Assembly: GCA_910589415.1 (NCBI GenBank) | Contig: OU342631.1 | Location: 21,638,001-21,702,000 of the forward strand | From: Malachius bipustulatus | Lineage: Eukaryota; Arthropoda; Insecta; Coleoptera; Melyridae | Direction: 5' to 3' | DNA: 64,000 bases | In this document: one piece after another, positions 12,536-24,163 of the stretch | Numbering within the stretch: the stretch's first letter is position 1 | How the letters are laid out: the number at the start of each line of letters is the position of its first letter | Notes under the pieces: generated by a model | Told to the model about the DNA's origin: nothing | What the model saw: the letters and a program-made list of their open reading frames with translations, nothing else | Databases searched by the model: none | Position numbers and translations under genes: made by a program

Positions 12536-13002
12536 TAAAAAAATACTTCTCAAATTGGCTCCTTATGCAGAAAACTTTGAGGTCCTAGTATAACTCGCAG
12601 TAAATAATTAAAATCGGACATAATATTATGGTTACCTATATTATGAAGTTTCATTTTTTAACTACCTCACCTTTCATTTGTCACAATTTGATGATGAGAT
12701 AGTACATCACCGTGTATACCTATTCGGTTTCGATTCAGAAAATGTTGGCCGTTTACTCGACTTCTTATCAAAAAATATTTTTGAAAAATTATTTAAAAAA
12801 TCACAATTTTATTAGATCTCCTCTCTACATTATTTAAAAATTGTAGTATTTTTCAATCGATTTTTTTAATTAATAAAAACAATAATAAAAATTTGATTCT
12901 AGTCATATCATATTCACAAAAAAAAATATTATATGGATATCTGAAATTTATACTGAAAAAAAATTAAATCCACCTTATTATGGTACTTATTCTATCTATA
13001 CC
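12536..13002. other. Intergenic AT-rich DNA
   Basis: No gene, TIR pair or tandem repeat seen. Confidence 0.4.
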
Positions 13003-13989
13003 TACAGGCGGTGTCCGTTTTTCGAGCTTAAGCATGGGGATCTCGGTTATCTTAAGAGATATACGATGTCGGTCAAATTGGGGCAAAGTTGCGTATTTTT
13101 ATGCCGAGTAATAATCTGAAAAAAAATTCAGGATATTTTCTGTCGTTGCTGAAATATCCTGGAAAAATTGAAAAATCTAATTTTATTATTTTTGCCATAT
13201 CTTTCTTATTTTTGAAAATTAATAAATAATTTTTTGTAGGCTTACGTAAGCCGCTAAGAGCTATCCATCTGACGTTTCATAAATTTTCAAAGCCAAGTAG
13301 ATCCAAGAGTTTTCACAGTCAACTTTCTTTTTTCTTATGGCCACCATATTGTTTTTTTATGTTGTTCGGTATAAAAAAAATCATAAAAACTAAAAACTGT
13401 TAAACTTCAAAAAATAAATTTAAAAAAATTTTATTCTTCTTTTTTCTTTACAAAAAAGACAACTTTTTAGACCGAATTTCATAGATAAATTATAAAACTA
13501 TAAGGCAAGCACTATTTCGGCGTAATTTATAAATGTTAACGTTTTTCGACGTTTTTTTTGTTTTTCTTTGAAAAAAGAAGAATTAAAATAAAATATAAAT
13601 TTTTGAACTTTATTAATTTTTTGTTTCCATTATTTTTTTCACATCGAACGACATAAGAAATCATAATGGCGGCCATAAGAAAAACGAAAGCTGACTGTGA
13701 AAACTCTCGGATCTAGTCGGCCTTGAAAATTTTTGTGATGACAGATGGGTAGCTCTTGCCGACTTATGTAAGCCTACAAAAAATTATTTATTAATCTCCA
13801 ATAACAAAAAAGATATGATGAAAATAAGAAAACTCGATTTTTCAGTTTTTCAGGATATTTCAGCAACGACTGAAAATATCCTCAATTTTTTTTTCAGATT
13901 ATTACTCGGCATAAAAATATTTAACCGACCTCGTATCTCTACTGATAAGTGAGATCCCCATGTTAAGCTCGAAAAACGGACACCCTGTA
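13003..13989. mobile_element. Palindromic CAGGGTG-type element, about 990 bp
   Basis: The ends read TACAGGCGGTGTCCG and CGGACACCCTGTA. Inverted arms of about 480 bp carry GTTTTTCGAGCTTAA, a GATATTTCAGCAACGAC block and GTAGGCTTACGTAAGCC, with a loop near 13500. The same arm sequence recurs at 38690-38894 and 63376-63919. No ORF. TA at both borders is compatible with TA target duplication. Confidence 0.8.
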
Positions 13990-14787
13990 TGTATCATATC
14001 GGAGTTTAGGTTTTTTAGGACATTATTAAAATTGCCTAGTCTGACTGAATTTTTACAGTGTGGAGAATATAGACTATACAGGCTGTTCTATAATCTCTAT
14101 GACAAACTTTGGCAATGCTATCTATAAGGTCACTTGATACACATTTGTTTATGTTTGTTACAAGAATTGAAATAATCTATTTCTCGAGTTTAATCAAAAA
14201 CCGGTTGAAAAATTTGACAGTATCTTTTAATTTTTATAAACTTTTCATAAATAATGATGAGCAAAAACGCATGAAAATAAAATAGTAGGTATTTTCTAGC
14301 ATAATTGGTTGAACTAACACTTCCAAGTACACAACATGACGCAAGTCTTGACTAACAGAGACTAAGAAACCTTTCAATTAACAGGAATGATAATAAATTC
14401 CAGATGCTTTTAATTGTAAAACTAAAATCCCGAGTAAAATCCTATACCACATACATATTTGAATTGTTTATGAAAACCGGTTGCTAATAATAATTATAAT
14501 AATGCAAAATGCAACAATCATAAAATTTACCTGTTATTAGTCATCATCACATAAACTCACCGACTAAACCAGGATTTCATTTTCATTTAATTATTAATAA
14601 TTAAAATAATTACTTTTTCTCATTTAATTATAAAATAAGACAAGTGACAACAGCTGCTGCTCGAGTTATAAGTACATAGTATACTCTATACTCTATCTCA
14701 TTTCATTATTACATTGACAATCTCCTTGGATTCAAATCCGCTTGATAATTTATACCATAGTCAAGATTACTAAACTTATTATAAGCC
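13990..14787. other. Intergenic DNA with a partial CAGGGTG-type end
   Basis: About 14077-14130 (TATACAGGCTGTTCTATAAT, then TCTATGACAAACTTTGGC) matches the left end of the 43736-44291 element; no matching right end was found. The rest is AT-rich without a gene. Confidence 0.5.
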
Positions 14788-14792
14788 AAGAT

Positions 14793-15283
14793 TGTATAAT
14801 TTTGGACTTTCTTGACAAGCTGGCAACAACGCCTAGCTATTGTACCACCACTACCACCCAAGCGGGACTGCGGGAGTGAGGGGTGAATCGGGAATTGAGA
14901 CTCTGGGAAAACAGCACCAGCACCGGGTGCACGGAGACTACCTACTTGTTACTCAAAGAGTAAAGACGCGACTTCAACTACTGTCGCGATTCACATTAAT
15001 TAATTGTTGTTATGTGTTTCTGGTTTTATTACCATCAATTAGAAGTTATATTGTTATTTTTATAGTCTGTGTGAGAGGTGTAATTTCATTTGTAATATTC
15101 CAATCAGTAAATAATTACTATACAAATACAGTTCATTTCATCTTAGGTCCGCCCTAAACTTGGGCATCCTAAAAGCACGTAAATTGCGGCGTTATCATTT
15201 TTTCTTTTAAATAAAAGTGGTTTCGCTACAAGGCGGTTCGCTAGCCTGATCGCCATAGTGATCCTTCGAGCTGAATCGCTACA
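14793..15283 (+). repeat. 5' LTR of the BEL/Pao element
   Basis: 491 bp, TG...CA. Near its 3' end (15259-15276) it contains TGATCCTTCGAGCTGAAT, an imperfect copy (15 of 18) of the PBS lying just downstream. The 105-codon frame inside the LTR has no ATG start and is probably not coding. Confidence 0.95.
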
Positions 15284-15287
15284 TATT

Positions 15288-15305
15288 TGGTCCTTCGAGC
15301 CGGAT
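15288..15305 (+). other. Primer-binding site of the BEL/Pao element
   Basis: TGGTCCTTCGAGCCGGAT begins 4 bases after the LTR. The leading TGG would pair with a tRNA 3' CCA end. I could not name the tRNA. Confidence 0.7.
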
Positions 15306-15614
15306 CCTGGACACATCCTGGATTCCAAACTACTTACCACGACTGGAAATATGAAGACGAATTACCCACCTACTCAACCACGATTGAACTTCAACATTAA
15401 TGAACTTCAACACTACTACTAAAGAAGATAGACGAAATCACCAACGCTACTGTGAGTCGCTATCCCTTTAATCACTACTTAACTCCTTGCATGTACTTTA
15501 TTTGACCAGAAACTGTATACATAACAATAATAAGTACCTAACTAATCAATTTTACTACAAATTACTTACTCTTTCGAAATTTTACCTAAGTACCTACCTA
15601 CACATTAACAAAAA

Positions 15615-18600
15615 ATGTCGAAAGAAGTCATTACTGAACTCAATTATAAACGAGGTCTTGTAAAAGGTTCACTTACTAAATTTTCTACTTTTTTGAATGA
15701 CTTCGATCCAATAAAGGGCAATTATCAGGAATTAGAATTTAGATTAGAAAAGAAAGAACAGCTCTTGGAATCATTTGAAAGCATTCAGAATGAAATTGAG
15801 GTCGCATCTGGATTTATTATCCAAGACGAAGAGAGAGATTCCTTTGAAAATTCATACTTTAAACTCATTGGTAAAGCAAAATATTTATTAGCGCAATATC
15901 AAAACGAATTTTTAAACTCAGAATCTAAACAAAGTGTGAAAGAGTTAGAGGTGGTTCCTACTCACGAAACTACAACCAACGACAATAATACTAGTTCACA
16001 ACAAAATAAACAATCGCAGTCTAACGACATGGCTGCACATAGTGTTCTAAAACTTCCACCAATTAACTTGCCAGAATTTCACGGCTCTTATAGCCATTGG
16101 ATGACATTTTCTGACATTTATAGTTCACTCGTGCACACAAATTGTCACCTCTCTAACGTACAAAAATTTTGCTATTTGAGAACTTGTTTGAAAAGCGATG
16201 CGTCTCAATTAATTCAAGCAATCGAAGTCTCAAACGAAAACTACGAAATTGCTTGGGACATGCTACGAGAAAGATATGAAAACAAACGATTAATCGTACA
16301 CACTCACGTTAAGGCTTTATTTGAATTACAGACAATGAAAAACGAATCTTTCTCACAACTAAGACACTTACTAGACACTTTCAATAAAAATATAAAGGCC
16401 TTGACAGTCATGAATCAACCTACTAGTACTTGGGATACATTACTAATCCATATATTAACTGCAAAATTAGACCCCATTACTACAAGGGAGTGGGAAGAAT
16501 TTTGTAACAGAGAGACGGTTGATTTTCCTAAACTAACACAACTGACAGATTTCATTTCCAAACGTTGTCAATTCCTAGAAACAATTGAGGACAAAAACAA
16601 ACATTCAAGAAGTACACATGTTAATTATACTAAAGAAAACCGAACTTTAAATCATGCGACATTTACAAAACTAACATGTGCTTTTTGTAAACAGAATCAT
16701 TTCAATTTTAATTGCAACAAGATACATCGAATGTCATCTTCAGAACTTTACTCGCAAATTAAAACACACAAATTGTGTCTAAATTGTTTACGACCTAATC
16801 ATACTAATAACGAATGCAATTCTCCGAGATGCAAACACTGCAATCGGAAACACCACTTTTTGCTTCACCTGTTTAACGAAAGAGTTCCCAAAAATAATAA
16901 TAACGTTAACAAAAATGAAACCCTTCAACAAGGTCCTATTTCTGAAAACGAAGAAAATACGCACGACCATAATAATTATTCTGATGTAAATGTAACTACT
17001 ACTCCTAATTTAACAATGCATTGTTTGTCAGCTAAACGAAGATCACAAGTAATTTTGGCTACGGCAATTATTAAAATATTGGATTCACGTGGCAACCCTG
17101 TAGAATGTCGCGCGTTACTGGACAGTGCGAGTCAGAGCAATTTTGTTACGAGTTCCTTTGCTCGTAAACTGGGGTTGAAACTTCGAAATATCGAGACGCC
17201 TGTGGTAGGAATAAACAATGCAACTAGCAACGTTACTAAAATGCTCGATGCTACCGTTCTCTCAGCAAGCCAGAAATATAGGGTCAAGGACTCGTTTTTG
17301 CTGGTAAATAAAATAACCGACGACCTACCGCAATTTACATTTGATGCATCGATTTTAAATTTACCTCCCAATATTCAACTTGCAGACGAACGATTTTACA
17401 CACCAGGCCAGGTGGACGTTTTATTAGGAGCGAATATTTTCTTTGAAATATTATGTGTGGGACAAATTAAATTTGGAAGAAACCTTCCTATACTACAAAA
17501 AACAAAACTGGGTTGGGTTTTCTCGGGCACTTTGATTTCAGATAATTCTGAAACTCGCAACCGAACAGTTTGCAATTTGTCAATTAACAATAATGATTTA
17601 CATAATCAGATGGAAAAGTTTTGGGCTACAGAAAATTACTATTTTAAACAGGAAGCAAGTCTAGAAGATGTCAAGTGCGAGCAACATTTTTTAGAAAATT
17701 ATACGCGAGATGACAGAGGTCGAATAGAAGTCTCATTACCATTTAGGGAAAATGTAAACAATTTAGGAGATTCACTTAACACGGCGATAAAGCGTTTTTA
17801 CAATTTAGAGAAAAGATTGGACAAAAATGTTGAATTAAAACGCGACTACGTGAATTTCATGACAGAATACGAGAATCTAGGGCATATGACTCGGATATCC
17901 CCGGAGGAACATGATTCAATTTTGAATTATTACTTGCCTCATCACGGGGTGGTGAAGGCGGATAGTACCACTACTAAACTGAGGGTGGTCTATGACGCGT
18001 CCGCGAAAACAAAAACGGGTTTAGCGCTCAATGACGTATTGTTGACCGGACCGACTTTACAACCAGAATTGTTTGAAATTCTTTTAAATTTTCGCACTCA
18101 CAACGTAGTTTTTACAGCTGACGTGGAAAAAATGTACAGACAAGTGAAGGTAAAGGATCCAGACAAACACTTACAACGTATTGTTTGGCGTTCTGAAAAT
18201 ACTGGTGACTTGAAACATTATGTTTTAAATACAGTCACTTACGGCACCGCACCGGCGTCGTTTCTCGCCATAAGATCTTTGAATCAAACGGCAATTGACA
18301 ATATGAATAAATTTCCACAAGCCAGTAAAACTATTACTAATTCTTTTTATGTGGACGATTTAATTACTGGTGCCAATTCTATTAAGGAGGCAATCAAATT
18401 AAAAAACGAAATTGTCCAAATTTTGAATGAATACGGTTTTCCTTTGAGAAAATTTTACTCTAATGAACCCGACGTATTAGAACATTCTAATAAGGGTGAA
18501 TTATTACAATATAATATGAATACTACAGACAAAACTTGTAAGACTTTAGGTCTCTTTTGGGATCCTAAAACTGATACTTTAACTTACTCTGTCAATTTAG

Positions 18601-20918
18601 ATAGTTACGATACGATAATTACTAAACGACAAATTCTATCAATTATATCTAGAATTTTCGATCCATTGGGGTTGGTTTCACCGGTTATTCTGTGCGCCAA
18701 ACTCATAATGCAAAAATTATGGAAAGACAATGCTGATTGGGACGAATCAGTTTCCATGGAGATTTATACTTTGTGGAATGATCTTTACGATAAATTACCG
18801 TTGTTAAACGAATTACGTATACCGCGTCAGATTACAATTTCTACTTACATTAATTTAGAACTTCATGGGTTCAGCGACGCTAGTGAAAGAGCATTTGGTG
18901 CCGTGGTATACTTAGTTGCTACTAATTCAGACTCCACAAAATATTCAAAAATAATTTGCTCAAAATCGCGGGTAGCACCATTAAAAACAATCTCACTACC
19001 GAGACTTGAACTGTGTGGTGCACTATTATTGGCAAATTTGGTGCATAAAATTACACCGAGCCTGAATTTGAAAATTAATTCAATACATTTGTGGTGCGAT
19101 TCAACCATAACTTTAAGTTGGATTGCGGGAGAGCCAAACACTTGGACTACTTTTGTCGCTAATAGGGTTACACAAATACAAGAAATGACAGACAAACAAC
19201 AATGGCGACATGTACCATCGAAACAAAACCCGGCAGATATTTTGTCTAGGGGCGCAAATCCAAAACAATTACTAGATCTAAGTTTATGGTGGAATGGTCC
19301 TGAATTTTTACTACGTGATAATACACTTTGGCCTAATATGCACGCCAATACTTTTCTGGATACTATTCCTGAAACACGAAAAAATGTTAAGGTTTCATTA
19401 CCTACTATGGTGGTTTATCATGACCAATCCATTTTTGACAAGTTTTCAGACTTCGGCAAATTAATACGCGTTTTCGCTTACGTTCTTCGCTTTTTAAATA
19501 ATTTAAAAACGACACGAATTAAGAATACTACAAATTTAGCAATTAGCGAACTAAATGATGCCACGAATGTTCTTTTAAAATTGGTACAGCATTCACATTT
19601 TCGTAATGAAATTAGGGATCTTTCCTCAAACAAACAAGTAGACAAGAACAGTAAACTGTATCAACTTAATGCATTCTTAGACGATAAAGGTCTAATTCGT
19701 GTAGGAGGAAGATTAGAATTGTCGAAACTGTCAACTGATACCAAACACCCAATAATATTGCCACCCAATCACAAGTTTACAAAACTTTTGATTTCACATG
19801 AGCACATTAGATTATTTCATGCAGGTACACAAGCCGTCCTAAATTCTTTGAGGTCCAAATACTGGATAATACATGGTAAAAACTCCATAAAATCAATTTT
19901 ACATCATTGCATAACTTGTTTTAAAGTTAAACCTACTTTTGTGACACCAATGATGGGAGATTTACCCGGAGCACGAGTCACACCCAACCGTCCGTTCCTT
20001 AATGTCGGATGTGATTTTGCTGGACCTCTCTTAGTAAAGGATGGTAAATTGAGAAATAGGAGGTTAGTAAAAACTTACCTTTGTATTTTTATTTGTTTTA
20101 CTACTCACGCAGTTCACATTGAGCTTGCAAACGACCTAAGCACTGAATCTTTTCTAAATGCTTTGAAACGATTTACCTCAAGAAGGGGTATATGCGCAAA
20201 CATATACACAGACAATGGGAAAAATTTTATTGGGGCAAATAACGAACTCAAAAACACATTTAAATTAATACAGGAATCTACAAGGTCTGGTAAGATTTCG
20301 AATTACTTGATTCAACAGTCAATAAATTGGCACTTTATACCACCGATTTCACCTAATTTTGGGGGTCTTTGGGAAGCGGCAGTGAAATCAGCCAAATTTC
20401 ATTTGGTACGAGTTTTAGGGAATGCACATTTAACCTTTGAACATTTATATACAGTTTTATGTCAAATTGAGTCAATCCTAAACTCCAGGCCACTTACTCC
20501 ACTCTCCAATGATCCAAACGATCTATTACCTCTTACTCCTAGTCACTTTTTAATTGGCGACGTGTTAACTGCTCTACCACAAGTTAACGTTTCCGAAGAA
20601 CTACCTGGCAAATTGGTCCTGTATGAACGACTACAACAATTAGTTCAACACTTTTGGCAACGCTGGTCTGCAGAGTACCTCACCTCACTTCAGGCAAGGA
20701 GCAAGTGGCAGGCGAATCACAACAAAAACGTTCAAGTCGGCGCCTTGGTTCTACTACGAAATGAAAACCTGCCTCCACAACAATGGATTCTAGGAAGAAT
20801 CACCGAAGTTCATCCTGGAAAGGACGACATCGTACGTGTAGTTACATTGAAGACGAGAATGGGGATCTTCAAGCGAAGTGTCACCAAGATCAGTGTCCTG
20901 CCAATCCATTTGGACTGA
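15615..20918 (+). CDS. BEL/Pao gag-pol polyprotein, intact, 1767 aa
   Basis: Single ORF coding for all replication proteins of the element. In order: Gag-like region of the DUF1759 type (about residues 140-300); CCHC knuckles (C355-x2-C358-x3-H362-x4-C367, then a CX2CX4HX4C motif and a Cys/His cluster); aspartic protease of the DUF1758 type with LLDSAS (D503). Reverse transcriptase follows, with D836 in FTADVEKMY and YVDD at 912-915, then the Pao-type RNase H/A17 region (FSDAS, D1088), an integrase HHCC finger near 1395 and the integrase core D1467, D1533, E1587 (53 residues between the last two). The DUF5641-type C-terminus has WQRWSAEYL and a LGRITEVHPG-like end. The ATG has AAAAA before it. 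No frameshift or stop. DSAS instead of the more familiar DSGS is also known in this clade. Proteins act in cytoplasmic particles and, for integrase, in the nucleus. Confidence 0.97.
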   Translation: MSKEVITELNYKRGLVKGSLTKFSTFLNDFDPIKGNYQELEFRLEKKEQLLESFESIQNEIEVASGFIIQDEERDSFENSYFKLIGKAKYLLAQYQNEFLNSESKQSVKELEVVPTHETTTNDNNTSSQQNKQSQSNDMAAHSVLKLPPINLPEFHGSYSHWMTFSDIYSSLVHTNCHLSNVQKFCYLRTCLKSDASQLIQAIEVSNENYEIAWDMLRERYENKRLIVHTHVKALFELQTMKNESFSQLRHLLDTFNKNIKALTVMNQPTSTWDTLLIHILTAKLDPITTREWEEFCNRETVDFPKLTQLTDFISKRCQFLETIEDKNKHSRSTHVNYTKENRTLNHATFTKLTCAFCKQNHFNFNCNKIHRMSSSELYSQIKTHKLCLNCLRPNHTNNECNSPRCKHCNRKHHFLLHLFNERVPKNNNNVNKNETLQQGPISENEENTHDHNNYSDVNVTTTPNLTMHCLSAKRRSQVILATAIIKILDSRGNPVECRALLDSASQSNFVTSSFARKLGLKLRNIETPVVGINNATSNVTKMLDATVLSASQKYRVKDSFLLVNKITDDLPQFTFDASILNLPPNIQLADERFYTPGQVDVLLGANIFFEILCVGQIKFGRNLPILQKTKLGWVFSGTLISDNSETRNRTVCNLSINNNDLHNQMEKFWATENYYFKQEASLEDVKCEQHFLENYTRDDRGRIEVSLPFRENVNNLGDSLNTAIKRFYNLEKRLDKNVELKRDYVNFMTEYENLGHMTRISPEEHDSILNYYLPHHGVVKADSTTTKLRVVYDASAKTKTGLALNDVLLTGPTLQPELFEILLNFRTHNVVFTADVEKMYRQVKVKDPDKHLQRIVWRSENTGDLKHYVLNTVTYGTAPASFLAIRSLNQTAIDNMNKFPQASKTITNSFYVDDLITGANSIKEAIKLKNEIVQILNEYGFPLRKFYSNEPDVLEHSNKGELLQYNMNTTDKTCKTLGLFWDPKTDTLTYSVNLDSYDTIITKRQILSIISRIFDPLGLVSPVILCAKLIMQKLWKDNADWDESVSMEIYTLWNDLYDKLPLLNELRIPRQITISTYINLELHGFSDASERAFGAVVYLVATNSDSTKYSKIICSKSRVAPLKTISLPRLELCGALLLANLVHKITPSLNLKINSIHLWCDSTITLSWIAGEPNTWTTFVANRVTQIQEMTDKQQWRHVPSKQNPADILSRGANPKQLLDLSLWWNGPEFLLRDNTLWPNMHANTFLDTIPETRKNVKVSLPTMVVYHDQSIFDKFSDFGKLIRVFAYVLRFLNNLKTTRIKNTTNLAISELNDATNVLLKLVQHSHFRNEIRDLSSNKQVDKNSKLYQLNAFLDDKGLIRVGGRLELSKLSTDTKHPIILPPNHKFTKLLISHEHIRLFHAGTQAVLNSLRSKYWIIHGKNSIKSILHHCITCFKVKPTFVTPMMGDLPGARVTPNRPFLNVGCDFAGPLLVKDGKLRNRRLVKTYLCIFICFTTHAVHIELANDLSTESFLNALKRFTSRRGICANIYTDNGKNFIGANNELKNTFKLIQESTRSGKISNYLIQQSINWHFIPPISPNFGGLWEAAVKSAKFHLVRVLGNAHLTFEHLYTVLCQIESILNSRPLTPLSNDPNDLLPLTPSHFLIGDVLTALPQVNVSEELPGKLVLYERLQQLVQHFWQRWSAEYLTSLQARSKWQANHNKNVQVGALVLLRNENLPPQQWILGRITEVHPGKDDIVRVVTLKTRMGIFKRSVTKISVLPIHLD

Positions 20919-20952
20919 CTCAACAATCTTGTTGAAAGATCAACCTTTCAAC

Positions 20953-20964
20953 GGGGGGGAGCTA
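20953..20964 (+). other. Polypurine tract of the BEL/Pao element
   Basis: GGGGGGGAGCTA lies directly before the 3' LTR, in the position for plus-strand priming. Confidence 0.8.
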
Positions 20965-21455
20965 TGTATAATTTTGGACTTTCTTGACAAGCTGGCAACA
21001 ACGCCTAGCTATTGTACCACCACTACCACCCAAGCGGGACTGCGGGAGTGAGGGGTGAATCGGGAATTGAGACTCTGGGAAAACAGCACCAGCACCGGGT
21101 GCACGGAGACTACCTACTTGTTACTCAAAGAGTAAAGACGCGACTTCAACTACTGTCGCGATTCACATTAATTAATTGTTGTTATGTGTTTCTGGTTTTA
21201 TTACCATCAATTAGAAGTTATATTGTTATTTTTATAGTCTGTGTGAGAGGTGTAATTTCATTTGTAATATTCCAATCAGTAAATAATTACTATACAAATA
21301 CAGTTCATTTCATCTTAGGTCCGCCCTAAACTTGGGCATCCTAAAAGCACGTAAATTGCGGCGTTATCATTTTTTCTTTTAAATAAAAGTGGTTTCGCTA
21401 CAAGGCGGTTCGCTAGCCTGATCGCCATAGTGATCCTTCGAGCTGAATCGCTACA
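20965..21455 (+). repeat. 3' LTR of the BEL/Pao element
   Basis: 491 bp, by eye identical to the 5' LTR, followed by the AAGAT target duplication. Confidence 0.95.
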
Positions 21456-21460
21456 AAGAT

Positions 21461-24163
21461 TACTTAAGAGATCAAGAACATTATTATTCTTTGACCAGGA
21501 CATAATAAAATATAAATTGTATCATTATTAAAATCAGATATTTTTAATTGTCTTTTGTCATGCTACCTTACCGTGGTACCTACCACGGCTCAAATTTCGT
21601 TCGTCTCTTATTTACTTATTTATTTATTTACAAGGTTTTTCTTTTTATAAAACGTAAATATATAACCAAACCAACCATCTTTTGTCGTACCTAATTACAT
21701 ACCTACATATCACGATCACGTAATACAACCTGTGTAATTATTAATTTTTCTTATAAACAATATGATCATAACTATCTTTATTTCTGTAACCTGATATTAA
21801 CTGAAATACTGGAACCTGTTATTATTAACTAACCAAAACGAACTAAAACTAAATCACCCAACATCTGGCTTGCAGAATCTTCCTACTCGGAAGAACTCTG
21901 ATTGATTAACCACCCCATGTTGTCCATGGAAGTGGCTTTATTGTCCCTATTTCTACACTTTCGACCGTCTATTGTGTATTTATTATTATGAGATTTGATA
22001 CAGTGGGAACTTGAAGTAGGAAGTCATTGTCATTATTTGTCGGAAAAGAAGAGAGACGAATGGCTGTAAAACAATGAGCGGTCCTTCTTTTATGGTGCAA
22101 AATGAAGCGTGACAAATGACAATTCAGTTGTGCAACTTCTATATTTAACTTAAAAAATTACTTTCATTCGCAACATTGGTCGCGTACAACGAACGGATGT
22201 ACTGTTGGATGTTGTACACGTTATCATCCTTTGTCCTGGAATAATTAATTTTTTTACTACCTATTTCCTTATTTTGCAAAATTAGTCCTGTTCCTGTTTA
22301 TATTTTATGTAATTTGAAGGGAATTGTTGTGGGAACAAACAGGACTTACCTATTATAGGTATAATAACAATATGTAATTGCGTTGTGCTGAATGAAACTG
22401 ATGCATGAAAGTTCTGAAAGTGTTCATTTTTTTGTTAAGTTACAATCATTTTTTGATCATTAAAAATAAATACTTTGACATTTCATTACAGTTCTTCATA
22501 TTAATAATATGGAATTGAAGTCAAAACTTATGATACAAAAAACTACAACTCAAAATGTTCTGTAAAATATTTCTTGTGAAAATATTTGTATTAATAAAAA
22601 AAAATATAATTTTCCTAGATTTTAAAGAGTAAAGCCAAAATAAACGCTTATTAAAGAGTTTGTGAAGCATCTTCTCTACCTTTCAAACAAGATCGCATGA
22701 AATAAAAACAAATCGTATTATAGCGGTCACATCTAATGAATTTTTTTCGCTAAAATGCAAATTAGTGGTACATGATGCTTAATCGTAGTTTCAATTAGTA
22801 TAAGTCAGACTATAACAGCTTTGACTGGTCATTAAATCTGACAGACGTTACTATAGAACCAAAATACTGAGCACCAAACCGGGAAAATTCATCCAATTTA
22901 AACCATTCGCTAATATATTCTGTCTCTGTGTGATAATTTTTTAAACTCTTAAATCAATTTTTTACGCTTTAAATCCCGTATCCTTTAATAGACAACTCTT
23001 CATTTATAGAGTTGTCTCTTTCGTCTATCAATCTTTGTCTGCCTGGTGCTGGTTTGTTTCTTTTTGAATCGTGGAGAAGTTGGTTAATAATATTTTGATT
23101 TTAAACGAAGTGTGAATAACAAAACAATGCTCATCGAATTTCAAAGAGATCATATGACATAATAACGGAGTTAAAAATGACAAGGTGATGCAGGAATTAA
23201 TTCACAGAAACGAGGTGTGACGGCACTCCTCATCAGTATATATTTCAAATTATTTATCATGTTGAGAACAGAAAGTGGAAAAATTGACTATTAACGGAAA
23301 TTTTGACTCAAAATTACTCGAAATTGGTGTTAAAAAATTTTCTTCTGAACAATAAAAAGTAGCCTTTTTGATACTTTTTTTTTTCAATAAGTGTACCATT
23401 TATTTTGCTGATTCAATTATTGTTGATTAACATAAAAAAATCCATGTGAGTTGAATAAACAAAAAATCAGTTGAATAAACATCAACAAGTTAACAGTAAG
23501 ACCTTAAACAGTAATTTCTGTTCCTTGTGATTGGTTGAACCTTATATTCATTAGTGAGAATGAATTATGGAAGGAAAAATTGTTTTGAGATTATAATCTT
23601 TTTTAAATATATTTTTTTGTTCAACAGCAAACTGAAGCATTAATGGTTACTGAAATATGCAAAAGGAAATGTGGTTTAATGTTTAAATAATGACTTTTTG
23701 ATGCCAGCGATTCAGATCTTTACCTACTTAAAATATTTTGCAATATCATTTTCGTTATTTACTTTATTTAGTTCCAGCTTAAATCTACAGAAATACAAAA
23801 TTTTCGCTTGTTTTAGAGCTGTTTTTTTTTATAGCATATCAAAAGAAATGGAAACACAGAACATTTCTTTCTGTAAGCAGTAGTTCCAGCAAAAAAAAAT
23901 TGTCGAACAAATTGCTCAAAATAAATACGAATTTTCATACTTTCATTATTTTTTTTTTCATTTACTCTTCATAGTAATTAAATTATTAAATTTAATCAAA
24001 ATTATCAAATAACATTACGCAATTATTTAAATTTAAATGATCTGTATTCTAAAAATAAACAGACCGAAAAAAGGGAATAAAAAAACGGTTAAGGCGTGAC
24101 ATATTTTTTATTTTAATTTTTTTTACTCAATCTGCAAAAATTTTACCTACTTATATTGTTATA
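21461..24163. other. Intergenic AT-rich DNA, no gene seen
   Basis: No ORF of protein-like character, no TIR pair. A short perfect dyad GACAACTCT/AGAGTTGTC lies at about 22992-23020. Confidence 0.4.

Larger units (their letters stand above)
14793..21455 (+). mobile_element. Complete BEL/Pao LTR retrotransposon
   Basis: 6663 bp with 491-bp LTRs at both ends, flanked by the perfect 5-bp target duplication AAGAT (14788-14792 and 21456-21460). BEL/Pao elements typically give 4-6 bp. The order is LTR, PBS, leader, one gag-pol ORF, polypurine tract, LTR. The LTRs start TGTATAAT and end GCTACA, are offset by exactly 6172 bp at both borders, and show no difference by eye. The ORF is open throughout, so the copy may be active or only recently inserted. 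Confidence 0.97.

Noticed and set aside
14840..15157. 105-codon frame repeated identically in both BEL LTRs
   Set aside because: It has no ATG start and lies wholly in LTR sequence; its duplication is due to the LTRs.
18863..19348. 161-codon minus-strand frame inside the BEL polyprotein
   Set aside because: Antisense shadow of a long, domain-bearing coding frame.
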